NCBI GenBank assembly: GCA_008477525.1
Contig: SPDT01000002.1
Location: 1,364,001 to 1,428,000, forward strand
Direction of reading: 5' to 3'
Length of the DNA stretch: 64,000 nucleotides
Origin: Hypomyces perniciosus
Taxonomy: Eukaryota; Ascomycota; Sordariomycetes; Hypocreales; Hypocreaceae
In this document: piece after piece, positions 32,216-44,098 of the stretch
Position numbering within the stretch: the stretch's first letter is position 1
How the letters are laid out: every line of letters starts with the position of its first letter
The notes under the pieces: model-generated
Database searches by the model: none
What the model was told of the DNA's origin: nothing
Seen by the model: only the letters and a program-made list of their open reading frames with translations
Position numbers and translations under genes: made by a program

Positions 32216-33700
32216 TTAGTGCTGTGCCTCTGGTATAAGTGTGAGACCGTGCCATTGACAGGTCATTTTCCCATGGATGGCTCTGCGCAGGCGTTTAATG
32301 AGCCCATCGCATCGAACCTCGTTCTTCATGCATGCATCCCTCGGCTGCTTGTCAAAGTACTGGCATAGTGCCTTTCGTCTGCAGTCCGCTCGCGTATACC
32401 TGGTAAGCTCTCCCGTGCCAATACCGCTTATCAAGATGGCATCTGCTGGCAAGCTGTCCCTCCCCCTGCCCATCTGCTGCATTATGTCGATCAGGGAAAA
32501 CGGCTGGCCCACAGTATCACCACTAACATTACGGATGGCATATCGATGCCCACTCTCAGGGCCGTCGTGGCTGCAATCACGCCTCCGCGCTCGCCGCGCC
32601 ACCAGTCCAACGTCTTCATTCGTTCGTCCGAGTGCAGCTGCGCAATCTCCACCGACCTGCAGTACACAAGGGCTCTTGACCCAGGCGTCTTCTCTAGCTC
32701 TCTGATTTCAACGGCCGCCTGGTTTAGCTGCTCTTCCAGCGTATCGGCGCGCACCCAGCGGTAGCAGAGGTTTGGTCGGTTGGTGCTTACACGGACGACC
32801 TTGTTGTCGCTGGGCCACTTGCGCATCCGGTACAAGTCCATGAACCTGGTCTCCCATCGTTGGCGGCAGCGTCGCGGTCATGAAGAGCCGCCTCTCGCTG
32901 AGCCGCTCCATCAGTGCCCCGACCCTGCCAAACGAACGCCGGAAGTTGTTGTCGCTGTCGAAAACCAAGTGTGCCTCGTCGATCACGACCAGGTCGATCA
33001 TGTTCCGCAGACGTAGACTGTTGACGAACTGGGCCCATTGCGGGCTCGACTAGCACCACCGAGGCTCCCAGCGTCTCCCGGCTGCTCCAGATCTCCGCCG
33101 AGATGCCAGCGTCTCGCAGTCTCTGCAGCTGCTCCTCGGCCAACGGTCGAATTGATGTAGCTTGCCATCATGTACACGATGCTCTTGCCAGCCCCGTACA
33201 CGTTGGTCTCGAACGGCCGCACCAGCCACATGTACATGACCACCATCTCGCCCAGTCGCGTCGGTAAGAATCGCCAGATGGGTTTCTCGTTGCCCGTTCG
33301 ATTCGTCGTCTTATCGTAACGTGTATGGATAACCATCCTCCCGTCCAGCACGTACACCCCGCGCTTGGTAGCCTCAGAATTCTCCACCCGGATACCGAGC
33401 AGCTCTGGCCCTCTCGCCGGCTGTCCGGCGGTCATAAGGATCATACCAGACAGGGCCTGCAGCAGCAGTTTAACCTTATCCAGATACACTTTCAGGCCGC
33501 GCGACTCGTTTCTATGCATGGCAAGGAACCTGCCTTGTAGCTCGTCATCACCGTCCACCCTCTGAGCCAGCATCGTAGGCCCTATCTGGGCCCAGGCCCG
33601 GTTGCCCTCGTGCAGCAAGAAGGAGTACCAAGCATTTCAGCATATACTCCGTCGATCATGTGGACCATTGTTACAATTTGGATATATACCCTCCTAAATA
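32216..33700 (-). pseudogene. RecQ-type (telomere-linked-like) DNA helicase pseudogene
   Basis: Pieces of one superfamily 2 helicase lie in at least four reading frames. In order on the minus strand there is an upstream domain (33618 to about 33165) with GPELLGIRVEN and the RFLPTRLGEMVVMYMWLVRP segment characteristic of fungal telomere-linked RecQ helicases, ending in GAGKS (motif I). Then come IWSSRE (about 33090), DEAH (motif II, about 32980), TATLPP (motif III, about 32880), ALVYCRSVE (motif IV), a TTALRVGIDMPS segment (motif V, about 32535) and QQMGRGRD (motif VI, about 32500), followed by the RecQ-like cysteine/CRRKAL tail. Frameshifts near 33635, 33160, 33030, 32845 and 32525 and loss of sequence between motifs I and Ia mean no full protein is made. 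Related helicases sit beside telomeres in several fungi. Confidence 0.85.
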
Positions 33701-34495
33701 CGTGGAGTTTTATCACTTGAATTATCAGGATGAACGATTGCCAGGCGAAGCGACACAGATCGATGGCCACGTTTACTTCAATGCAAACTGTAGCTGCGAC
33801 CTCGCTTCATTGACCCCACCTAGAACGGCGGGTAAGGAGGAATTTCGACTAAAGAGCTTTTATGGAGAATATAAACTCGCATTCCAATTTATTAGTAACG
33901 ACTACCTGATTATAATTATTAGTCGAGAACTAGTCTTTATAGACAGGCAACTGACTGTGTCGGCTCTAAAAATCTTTAGATTTATAGGTATACGCTTTAA
34001 CCGGGAGAAAGAGGCGTAATGATAAAGAGCGAAAAGGAAACGTTCAGTGTCACCTCGCAAATCCTAGTTCGAGATAAATCATCCTATAGGGTCGTGGAAT
34101 ACAGGCGGATAGTAATTATCTCTTTTACGCGTTACTTTTATTGATCCATTCTGCAGTCTTATACTTTATACTAGCGGAAATCTAAATGCGAGAAAGCCCT
34201 CCCTAAAATCAACTTCTTACAATACTTTCTGTAAAGCCCTATAAAAAAGTAATATATACAGTCTATTATACTATAGTATATTTTTATAGCCTGTAGGCTT
34301 ATTATTTATTAGTAAGCGGAGTATTTAATAACTTTATATATATATCGGAACAGTTGAATGTATTTTAATTAAATTATTACTATTCTATTATAGCTAGATA
34401 CTATAACTGTTGGTATAGTTAGGAGCGAAATGGCCGTCCTGTTAATATAAACTCTTTTGTGAATTTATACGTATAGGTATATCTATGTGACGTTC
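33701..34495. other. Intergenic, increasingly AT-rich, no supported gene
   Basis: An open frame on the plus strand at 33660-34019 partly overlaps, antisense, the 5' end of the helicase pseudogene and has no recognisable domain. From about 34200 composition drops towards that of RIP-affected DNA. Confidence 0.45.
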
Positions 34496-34860
34496 CGGGC
34501 TGATTCCTATTAATAACTAAACTGAGGCGTATAGAGTTTATTTTAGCAGAGAGGTTAGGGAGAATACTGAGTAGTAATAATATTGTTACTATTCTATAGA
34601 ACTGGGGGGTTTTGGTGAATATAATCTGGTATTGTAATGTGGTTAACGACTATCTAAGTGACTATACTAAATGATTGTAACTTATCCAGTTTTATATATA
34701 AAGGAGATATATAAAGAGTGTAGGTGTTAGTAAGATAGAGTACTGGTGATCCTGTCTGGCTTATAATGTAATCCCTATAGTGAAGCGTAATCCTTTTTTA
34801 ATTGGCCTGTCAGTCTGAAGTTCTTCCCTTCTGGAGGGGCATTTATACAGGGTTATGACA
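34496..34860 (+). repeat. Solo LTR (copia-associated family), TSD (A/G)TCTA
   Basis: Begins TGTGACGTTCCGGGCTG and ends GGTTATGACA. ATCTA (34491-34495) and GTCTA (34861-34865) flank it, one RIP-type difference. It shares an extended core with the LTR at 49736-50133 (reverse orientation) and with 37935-38165, including TATATATAAAGGAGAT, the likely TATA region, which sets the orientation as plus. Confidence 0.82.
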
Positions 34861-35845
34861 GTCTACTATAGTGCCTGCTATACTTGGTACACTAGTTAAA
34901 CCTATCTATAGGCTGGGGATAAATTTCAATTCAGGTACCAGCATGTGGACAGCTGCACTGTTTACAAGTTATATAATTTGCTGGTGGCGCTACCTAGCAG
35001 GACTTTAAGGTTACTTTCTAGTAGTGACTTAGTGCTGCAACATCTATAACAGGTCAAATTTATCAGGCAACTTTAAAGCCAGAGGCAACTGTCCAGAAAT
35101 GGCCATGTATATAAATATACTACAGGTTACAGTATGATCTGAACTTTTCTAAAACAACACTCCGTCGGCGCTGAAATATGATAATACGTATCGCATTGTA
35201 TACACGTATGACGACGATAGAAATAACGACGAAAATGACAACCAGAGTGGCCACCATGACGGGTGCTAATTCTGGTGAGGCTAGTTCAACAGTTGGGAAG
35301 CAATAACTCGTCGAAATGTCACGTGACTTTTATGCAGCCTCGGGCAACAAAGGGTGTCTAAGGCACCTGAGTGATGGCTGCCTTTTCTGCTCTTGCTGAA
35401 GCAGAACCTGACCTCTCTTATGATGGAAATATGTATCGCATACCGATATGTACGGTGTATGCGTATGATGCGATTCAATTGGCCTGTATTATGTATGTAT
35501 GCAACCGATTCTTACAAATAAAGAGTTGTATCATCGGTCGACATCAATTCCGTCCACCACTTCACGCACCGCAAATAAAGGAGCAGAAAGAATAGTGCAC
35601 AGCTCTAGGTAACAGCTGCTATTTATAGTCAAGTCCTATATGACTAACCCCGCTCGTATTCCGCCGTGAGAATGGCCGGTCTATCCGGGGAAATACGAGA
35701 TGTCAGGGGCTTTGAAACACCTTGCACTCTGGTCGTCGTGAGGTAGAACTGAAAACCTACGTCCTGCCATCGCGGGTGCACCATTATCTCACTTGACTGT
35801 TCATGCTCAAGCGGACATTGCAAGCAACGCACAGCAAATATAGAA
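34861..35845. other. Intergenic region upstream of the ankyrin gene
   Basis: Mixed composition. Short open frames on both strands around 35281-35595 overlap each other and lack domains. A CACGTG-containing site lies at about 35320. A 24-codon open frame starting at an ATG about 35671 could be an upstream exon or leader of the ankyrin gene, but no splice junction convinces me. Confidence 0.4.
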
Positions 35846-37045
35846 ATGAGCGTCGGATTCAGCGTGGAGGACTTCCTCGCGACAATTGAGAACGGCCACG
35901 AAGCGATCGTCAAGCTGCTCCTTGAGAAGGGCCCTAACTTCAAGTTAGAGGATGGAGATGGTCGGACGCCACTTTGTTGGGCGGCCGGGAATGGCCACGA
36001 AGCTATTGTCGAGCTGCTTCTCGACAAAGGCGCTGACTTCGACTTGAAGGATGACTATGGCTGGACGCCGCTTAGCTGGGCGGTCAAGAGTGGCGATGAA
36101 GATATCGTTAGGATGCTTCTCGAGAAGGGTGCTGCCGACTTTGAGTCGGAGGATAAGCATGGTAGGATACTGCTTAACCGGGCGGCCGAGAATGGCTATG
36201 AAGCCGTCGTTAAGCTACTTCTCGAGAATGGCGCCGACTTCGAGTTAAAGGATGGATTTGGCCGGACAGCGCTTGGCTGGGCGGCTCAGAGCGGCCAGGA
36301 AGCTATTGTTGAGCTGCTTGTTAACAAGGGCGCCGATTTCGAGTCAAAGGATAACTCTAATCAGACGCCACTTATCCAGGCAGCTCAAAGCGGCAGTGAG
36401 GCTATCGTTCAGCTGCTCCTCGAGAAGGGCGCGGACTTAGAATCTAAGGATGCGAATAATCGAACGCCACTTAACTGGGCCGCCCAGGGAGGCCATAAAG
36501 CTATTGTTAAGCTACTTCTCGAGAAGGGTGCCGACTTTGAGTTAAAGGATGGCTTTAGTCGGACTCCATTTAGCCGGGCGGCTCAGAAAGGCCATGAAGC
36601 TATCATTAAGCTGCTTCTCGAGAAGGGCGCTGACTTTGAGTCCAAGGATAATAATGGTCGGACGCCGCTTAGCTGGGCTGCCCTGAAGGGTCATGAAGCT
36701 GCTGTCAAGCTACTTCTTGAAAATGGTGCCGACTTCTGGTCAAAGGATAGCTTTGGTTTGACTCCGCTTAGCCAGGCGGCTCAGGATGGCAGTGAAGCTA
36801 TCATTAAGCTACTCCTTGAAAAGGGCGCGGACTTCGAGCCCAAGGATGAGAATAGTCGGACGCCGCTTAATTGGGCCGCCCAGAGGGGCCATGAAGCTAT
36901 TGTCAAGCTGCTTCTTGAGAAGGGTGCCGACTTCGGCTCGAAGGATAGCTTTGGTCAGACTCCGCTTAGCCGGGCGGTTAAGAAGGGCCATGAAGCTATT
37001 GTTAAGCTATTTCTCGAGAAGGGCGCTGTTAAAGTCGAAGAATAA
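35846..37045 (+). CDS. Ankyrin-repeat protein, 12 near-identical units
   Basis: 399 residues, almost wholly ankyrin repeats, which form protein-binding solenoids. After a 16-residue leader (MSVGFSVEDFLATIEN), twelve G-x-E-A-I-V-K-LLLEKGADF helices recur every 33 residues (34 in the third unit), each followed by a KDxxGRTPLSWAA-type segment; the last unit is half. The units are very alike at DNA level (a 99-bp tandem repeat), pointing to recent expansion or gene conversion. The C-terminus VKVEE ends 5 bases before AT-rich copia debris, so the gene may be truncated. The N-terminus could be missing an upstream partner such as a NACHT domain, as in fungal NLR-like proteins; nothing of it is seen. 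Third positions become more AT-rich towards the 3' end. Partner unknown. Confidence 0.8.
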   Translation: MSVGFSVEDFLATIENGHEAIVKLLLEKGPNFKLEDGDGRTPLCWAAGNGHEAIVELLLDKGADFDLKDDYGWTPLSWAVKSGDEDIVRMLLEKGAADFESEDKHGRILLNRAAENGYEAVVKLLLENGADFELKDGFGRTALGWAAQSGQEAIVELLVNKGADFESKDNSNQTPLIQAAQSGSEAIVQLLLEKGADLESKDANNRTPLNWAAQGGHKAIVKLLLEKGADFELKDGFSRTPFSRAAQKGHEAIIKLLLEKGADFESKDNNGRTPLSWAALKGHEAAVKLLLENGADFWSKDSFGLTPLSQAAQDGSEAIIKLLLEKGADFEPKDENSRTPLNWAAQRGHEAIVKLLLEKGADFGSKDSFGQTPLSRAVKKGHEAIVKLFLEKGAVKVEE

Positions 37046-37049
37046 AAAA

Positions 37050-37765
37050 AGCTAGTATTAAGCTATTCCAAGCTATTATTAAAACAGCTATCTACTTATC
37101 GATTTATACTCGAGTAGATATTAGTTTTCCAGTTCAGTAGCTAGCAAGACAATTCCAAAGCCCTTATATAGAGCATTTAAATATAGCCTACAACTTATTA
37201 TAGAATTGAAATAGTAGCTAAGATCTAGCTATTTAATATACTAGGAAAGCTAGTCCTATACCTATTAGTTATTGCGATAGTAATTTTGCTGGGGATAAAG
37301 AAATAAGTAAATTAACTTATAGCTATACTATTATAGTTGCTAATAGGCCTATTAGCTGGAAATTGAAATAAGGCTTAACTATCTGTTTTTTTATACTAGA
37401 AGTAGAGTTTATAGCGTTTATAGAAGCTACTAAAGAGATGTAATAGCTTATTAATATATATAAAAAGGTAGATTAACTAATGAAAGAGCCAATCTCTTTA
37501 CTTAACGACAATAAAAGTACTATTTTTATATTAAATAACCTTACCCTTTATAAAAAAACTAAATATATACTATTATAGTTTAATTATATTAAGGAATAGG
37601 TTAAGAATAGTATTATTAAAATCAATTATCTGGAAACTAGTAAAATAGTTACTAACAGGCTTATTAAGCCCCTTCTAAGTCAAAAGTTCAAGAGCTTTAT
37701 AAATCTCTTTAACCTTAAGCCTTTACTTAAAGTCTATACTTAAGGTATCTATACTTTTTTTAAAG
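37050..37765 (+). pseudogene. RIP-degraded Ty1/copia pol remnant (RNase H end)
   Basis: Plus-strand translation, ignoring stops, gives the copia RNase H landmarks in order: the TRVDISFPVQQLARQF segment near 37110, YCDSNFAGDKE near 37275, ISWKLK near 37360, EVEFIAFIEATKE near 37400, LLNDNKSTIFI near 37500 and the KTKYILL...YIKEQVKN block near 37555-37600. The 5' part is missing because the ankyrin gene begins directly upstream. A purine-rich TTAAAGGAG followed by TGTGATG at 37769 resembles a polypurine tract and LTR start. Confidence 0.8.
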
Positions 37766-37768
37766 GAG

Positions 37769-38165
37769 TGTGATGCAGACAGTAATGAACTAAATAATAG
37801 GGTATATTTAGAAACTCTCCTAATAAGGAAGCTACTCTATAAGGGCAAATATAGAAAGCGCCTATAGGCTTAAATGGGCTAATATAATGTAACCCTAGAT
37901 ATTACTAAATTAAATAAATTTTTAAAAGAATTAATTCGTTCCGGGTGCCTTTCTGTAAGGATCCAGGCTAATATCTAACAGTTAAACTAAGGCTTATAGG
38001 TTTATATTAGCAAAGCAGGACAAATACTAAGTATAGTAATATTATTACGATTATATAGAACTTGGCAAGTTCTAGTAAATGCAGTTTAGTTAATTACTAT
38101 TTAAATAACTATACTAAACAATTATAGCTTATCTAGTCTAATATATAAAGGAGATCTTTTCAATT
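37769..38165 (+). repeat. Degraded LTR following the copia remnant (limits approximate)
   Basis: The stretch 37935-38165 is clearly related to the solo LTRs at 34496 and 49736: CGTTCCGGG, a TTAAACTAAGG...AGCAAAGCAGGAC-like stretch and ATATATAAAGGAGATC occur in the same order. It links that LTR family to copia. Its start may be TGTGATG at 37769, and it probably extends past 38165. Confidence 0.6.
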
Positions 38166-41100
38166 ATTAAGAAATATAACTATACTTTTTATAATTTTGT
38201 CTTTAATTATTAAGCTATATTTTTCATTATTAATTGATTTAGTATATACTTTAATAATCGATTTCTTATAGTAATAGATTGGTTTATTACCTATAAGTTA
38301 TCCTAGGGTATATACTATCAGGGACCCTTTATATAGCTATAAAAGGGTTAGGTTATAATACCTTTATAAAGTATATAATAGAGCTTTTTAAAAGAAAAGA
38401 GTAAAATATATTTAAAGTAAGTTATTAATAGCAAGTTTATTTTAAGGGTATTTTATAATATATTAAAAGATTTGCCTTAAAAGGTTATTACAGGAGCTAT
38501 TTATAAAGTTTAGGAATTTCGAAGGCTTTATATTGTAATTTGGTAGGTATATATAGAACTAGTTTAAGATAAGTAGTGCATATACTACTGTAAGCCAAAA
38601 CATTTAGCAATTTAAAGAAAGGTTATCTAGTAACCTTTTCTATAACTTTAACTCTTTTTACAGCTTAAATCCTATTTAAAGAATCTGTCTAGTTAATTAA
38701 AGCTTCCAGCTAGTAAATAAAGCATTTACAGCTACTTATATTAACTAGATTAAACTACTTTATTAATTTAATATATATAAGAGCTTTATTATTGGCTTTA
38801 GCTTTAAGGTTTAGCGCTTTAAATCCTTTAAAAAACTTTTTAGTTATCTTGAAGTAAAAGAATTTAATAAATACTTAATAGCGATAATAATACTAACGCT
38901 TTTAGGCATAAATATTTGTTTTAATATATAAGATCAGGAAATAAAAATAGACATTTATTTATCCTTGCTTAAGCGTAAGAAATTAGTTTCTAATAAGTAT
39001 AAAGTCAGAGCCTCCTTTATAAGTTAACCTAGTAACTTGTCTATAACAGTAGCTTTATTGTTTTTAATTTTTTGAAAGTAGCATTTCGCCTTTAGTATTG
39101 CAATTTAGGTCTACCTTTACTTTAAAGCTAGGTACTTTACCTTACTATTATTAATAGCTTTAATCCTTTTTTCGTTTTCTTTATATATATAAAATAGCCT
39201 TATATTTTAAAATTATAAATGCAGTTACTTTATTAAGTTACTAGTAATAGTAAATTATATACTTAATAGTATAGCTTAAAAAGCAGTTAATATAATTCTT
39301 AATAAAGGTATTTTAAGCTTTTACATTAACTGTATATCCTATATTAAAAGGTGTATAGGAAAAGGTAATAGGAGGTTAACTATTATTACCTTCGCTAAGC
39401 GCAGCTTTTAAAGATAATCTAAAATTTCCGTAAAGGTCTAGTACCTATCTCTCCCTCTAAGGTCTCTGCAAGGTAGCAGTTATCTCTTTAGCCCCTCCTT
39501 AGTTTAATAACTGCCTTAATAAAGACTATAAATAGCTTAGGCTTTCTAGCTTATAGTAGCGGATAATCTAAAGCTTTAATAACCTCTACAGTTTACTTAA
39601 GTCTCTTAAACTATTAATAAAGCTTATAATAGTTAAATAAAATCCCTTTTTATTAATTTTTTTTAATTAAAGACTTAAAAATAAGGAGGTTATTTTTAGG
39701 TTTAGCGCAAAGTACTTAACTACTATACAGCTATTAAATACCTTAATTACTAACAGTACTCTTTTAAAAAAGAGAGTTCTATAAGACTTTGAAGCTTATA
39801 GTATTCTTGTTTATTGCAATTATAAAGAAGTCGATTTTAGTATATATAGTATTATAGTAGTTTGTCGAGGGGGAATTAGCACTCCAAAACACATACACAA
39901 TATACATATACACCTACACGCTAGACTGGTATCGAGCGCGGGAACCGCGCTCCTAATAAAACCATAAAGCGGGAATTAAGTAATATAGGGACTAAAAGAT
40001 ATTACGGATTATTTAATTATAATACTAGCAGCTAAAAGCAATTAACGGTTACCTTTATACGCCTTAGCAGCTATATACTTCCAGGTAAAGTAATATATTA
40101 AAGGGGGAAAAAGGTTATTTTATATTAAACTAGGTCTATTTATATATCTTTATATTTTAACGCTTTTTTAATTAAATAACTGCTTAAATAAGTAGCTGAT
40201 TTTTTTTAGGTAAGCTTTAATAAAAAAAATGCAGGTGTATTAAATATATTAATTACCTTTAATAAAACCCTCCCTATAAGCATTTGCGAATAAAAAAAGT
40301 AAATCTTAATAAAACGCTTATCCTATTAATCCTTTATACTATTAGTATAATAATATTTAAAGAAAATATAAATAATATAGGAAAGTAGCGGAAAGAATAT
40401 ATTAAAAAGAAAAAAAAATTAAAAGTAAAATTACTGCCGCTAAAATTACTAATTCCTCCTTATTTAATTTATATTAAGTTATTCTCCTCTTATTAGAATT
40501 ATTATAATTAAATAGTCTTTTTTTATTAATTTGTTTTATTATTAGGCATTTTAAATAGCTATCTCTTTATTTTATATTAGTTATTTTATTATTTATATAA
40601 ATGCGCAGATTTATTTTTAGATATTATTTTAAGCCAATTTATTTATTAGCTTAAGTAAAGTTAAACTATAGTATATATTTAAGGCTGTAATTTATTAGAT
40701 TTAGGAATATTAAAGTATAGTTTTCCCTATTACTGCTATAAAGGCTATTATTATAGTTTGCCCTTTTTCGCTTAGTTTTAAAAAAGCTTTTTTATTATTA
40801 TTAGTTACTTACTAGTTAAGTTTAGCAGTAACTTTTAAAACTTTTTTAGCTTTTAAATTTTAATTATCTTTTAATATATTAAAAAAGCTATTATTTTCTT
40901 TAAAGGAGGCTAACTTTATATTTAAAGTTTTAATATTATTAGTAATAGCTAGTATAGTTAATAGGGGTTTTATAGGTTATAGTATTACTAAAAGCGCATT
41001 AACCTGCTTTTAATTGCTAATTTTACTGCTATTTTTATAAAGGTTACTGTTTATATTGCCAGGCTAGCAGTACTATTTTATTTCTTTACTATTAATATTA

Positions 41101-42682
41101 TTTATAAAGTAAAGGATAATACTTTTCTTTTTCTTTACTGCAATTAGTTTAACTATATAGTTAAAGGTATAGGTATTATTAGTATAAGAAGTTATATTTT
41201 AAATGCTAACTGCTACTATTATAGTCTTTTTTAGATATTAAAAGGTAAAAAGATAATTAACTATTAGGAAAAACTATTATTATAATAAATTAACCTATTT
41301 TCTTTTATAAGGTTATTTACTAGTATTTTAAGGTTAATTAGGCATTAACTGCTAATCTTTATTATATTCCTTTTATAAATTATTTTAAGGGGAGCCTATT
41401 AGCTTTAATTTAATTTAATTAAATAATACTTAATTAAAAACAGTAGGATATTTTTTATATATATTTTAAAATTTATAATAATAAGTTTATTTACTGCTAT
41501 AAATTAATATAAAACCTAAACTATATTTATATAGCTTTTAATTAAATTTTGAAAGTATAAGTATTAATATTAATTTGAAAGTAAAAGTTTAAATCCCTTT
41601 AAGTTAATTATTTTATATTTCCTAAAGCTAAAAGAGATAAGGATTCTATTTATATATTCTGCTAATTAATTTAATTTAATACTAATAAATTTATAAAGTA
41701 TTTATTAAAGTTAAAATAGGCTTAAATAGCTATATTTATTAGCTTTAAGTAATTTTATATATAAGACTATATAAAAGTTAAATAAATAAAGAAATCTAGC
41801 TTTTTTAATTATATAGGCTTATAAATTAAAGAATTGTTGCGCTTTAAGTTTACAGTTATACCTATAAAAGTTAAAGTAGTAAAAGTACTTGTATTTATTA
41901 AAAATATAAGTGTATTAATACTTAAAGAAATAAATAAACTTTATAAGAATTTATTATCCTTTAATAAAATACTGGAAGTTTTATAGTTTATTAAAAATAT
42001 TAAAAGCGGAAAGTATTATTTAATTAAAGGTAAAGGCACTTTTAAATATATTTATAAGTACTATAATTTTAACTTAAACTGCTTTAATAATTATTAATCT
42101 TTTTACTATTATATAAAGTATTTCTTTTAAAGTAAAGTTTAATATTTATTTTTTAGGAAAGGTTATATAAGAAATTATAGATATTTTTAAGATAAAAGTA
42201 TTATTTGCCTGCTTTAAAGTTAAATATTAATATAAGATTTTTATAGTAAATATTACTTAAAGTAATTATTATTTTAATAGGTAGTTATAAATAGCTATTA
42301 ATATATCAATTACGTTGCAGGTAAATCTATAATAATTAATAGCTGTATTAACTTATAATAAAACTAATAGTAAGATTTTATTTATTTAGCTTTAAAAAGT
42401 TTTTAGCCTAGCTTAAGGATATTTTGCTAATATAGTAAAGGAGTAGAGTTTTTAGTTTATTTTTTATAGGCTAGAAAAATAAAGTAGGAAAGTAAAGGTC
42501 TTTTTTTAAATAGGATATTATAGTAAAAAAGGAAAAAAAGTATAATTAAATAATTCTAAAGCAGGATTTAAAGTAATAGTAATATTTTAATTATAGTAAA
42601 ATAGAATTATATTTAAATAGGTAAAAAGAAAAAAGAGAGGCAAAGTATAATATTATTTTTATCTTTTTATAGGTATAGGTAT
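38166..42682. other. RIP-degraded repeat DNA, unassigned
   Basis: TpA-saturated, no open frame of note. The chromovirus at 42683 is inserted into this block, which resumes at 51304. The minus-strand element on the far side may therefore extend into it. Patches at about 39350-39480 are less decayed. One small GC-richer island at 39863-39957 is listed separately. Confidence 0.45.
39863..39957. other. 95-bp non-RIP island ending in a perfect 8-bp hairpin
   Basis: CA dinucleotides, nearly absent around it, are plentiful here (for example ACACATACACAATATACATA). It ends in GAGCGCGG-GAA-CCGCGCTC (39934-39952), followed at once by CTAA and T. A hairpin then CTRR then T is the 3' signature of Helitrons. 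Alternatively TGGTATCGAGC (39927-39937) resembles a copia primer-binding site. Too short to decide. Confidence 0.4.
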
Positions 42683-42854
42683 TGTTACGGCACCGACTAT
42701 GACGCGATGTTAATGCCCTGTCACGTAAGCCCCGGTCACATAACCAGGCCCTAACGCGTTCCTAGCTATAGCTTTCCATAAAGCCTTAAGGCTTTCTCGC
42801 TCTCTACAGCACAATAATAATATTTACCCTGACCTGCCTTTCTGTACTGTAATA
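42683..42854 (+). repeat. 5' LTR, 172 bp
   Basis: Begins TGTTACGGCACCGAC and ends TACTGTAATA (RIP-altered ACA end). The bases after it, GTTTATGCTAT (42855-42865), can be aligned to a complement of the LTR's own GGCACAA region if three RIP transitions and a two-base offset are allowed, a weak hint of self-priming here too. Confidence 0.88.
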
Positions 42855-44098
42855 GTTTATGCTATCCCTTAACTCGGCTGCGCTATCGCGAGGTATATAC
42901 CTAACCAATTATAAATTCCCTTAAATCCCCTTTTATTCCTAAACCTATAATAATGCCTTTACAGCTTAGCCTTTATCCCTTAAACCCTATATTTATAAAA
43001 AACCAATTATAAGCGAGATAAATATAGATACCCTAAACCTTACTTTACAGCCTAACCTGGCCTAATAGACTATAGTTTTAGCTATAGAGCTAGTACCTTT
43101 CCCTTTTCTTTTTAAAACCCTATAAAAATCTAGTATTAATAGCGACTATATATATTTAATAAATATAATTATTAAAGATAATAACCTTTATTACTAATTC
43201 CATCTTTTTAACTAAATAATAAAAAAAAGCCTAGTTTAATAAAAAGAATAAAAATAAACCTTTAAATAAGAAATCTTAAAGCAGGCAGCTAAAAATTAAA
43301 ACTTTAAAGTATAAATTAAAGCTTAGGTTAAAGCTTTAAATATAGCTTTACTATTAAACTTTAAAAATAATAATTTATTTAACTACTATTAAATTAAAAA
43401 CTTTAAATAATTTAATAGTAAATAAAAAGATATTATTAAATATTAGTAAAAATATATTAACTAATATTTTTAAATTAATATTACCTTTATAGGCAATTAA
43501 TTAATCTTTTTAACTAAACTTAAAAAGATTTTATATATTATAAGTCTTTTAAAAGGAAATATATATTAACTATAATAAAGAAACTTTAATATTATTATTA
43601 AAAGTTTTAATAACCCTGCCTAATAGTATTAAAAGATTAATATAATACTTTTCACTAATTTTAATAAATAATATAAAATAATTAACTTATCTTAAAAAAT
43701 ATTATAATCTTTTAATAACTTATATATATTAAATAAGCCTTTTTAAAACTTTATAATAAAGTTATTTATACTAGGCAGTAAATGCAGTAAAACTACTAAG
43801 TAAATAATAGAGGCCTTAAAAATAAAGGTCTTTTAAGAGCTTACTAACACTATAAAGACTTAAATAATTAAGCCAGATAAATTTAACTTTACTTAATAAT
43901 ATTAACTTTACTAAACTATTTATAATAGGCTTTAAAAGGGCACCTATTATAATACCTTCTATATTGCCTAAATAAGCCAGTATTAATAAAGCTATTAATA
44001 GTAGCAGTATTAGTATTAATAATAATATTATTAACGCTAGTAAAATAACTAAACTGCTGCCTTAGCGTTAGCCAGCAACCTAATATAGCTAAATACTA

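Noticed and set aside
33660..34019. 119-codon plus-strand open frame
   Set aside because: Overlaps the helicase pseudogene in antisense, has no domain or signal peptide, and runs into AT-rich DNA.
35644..36027. 127-codon minus-strand open frame
   Set aside because: It is antisense to the first ankyrin repeats, a usual by-product of a repetitive coding sequence.
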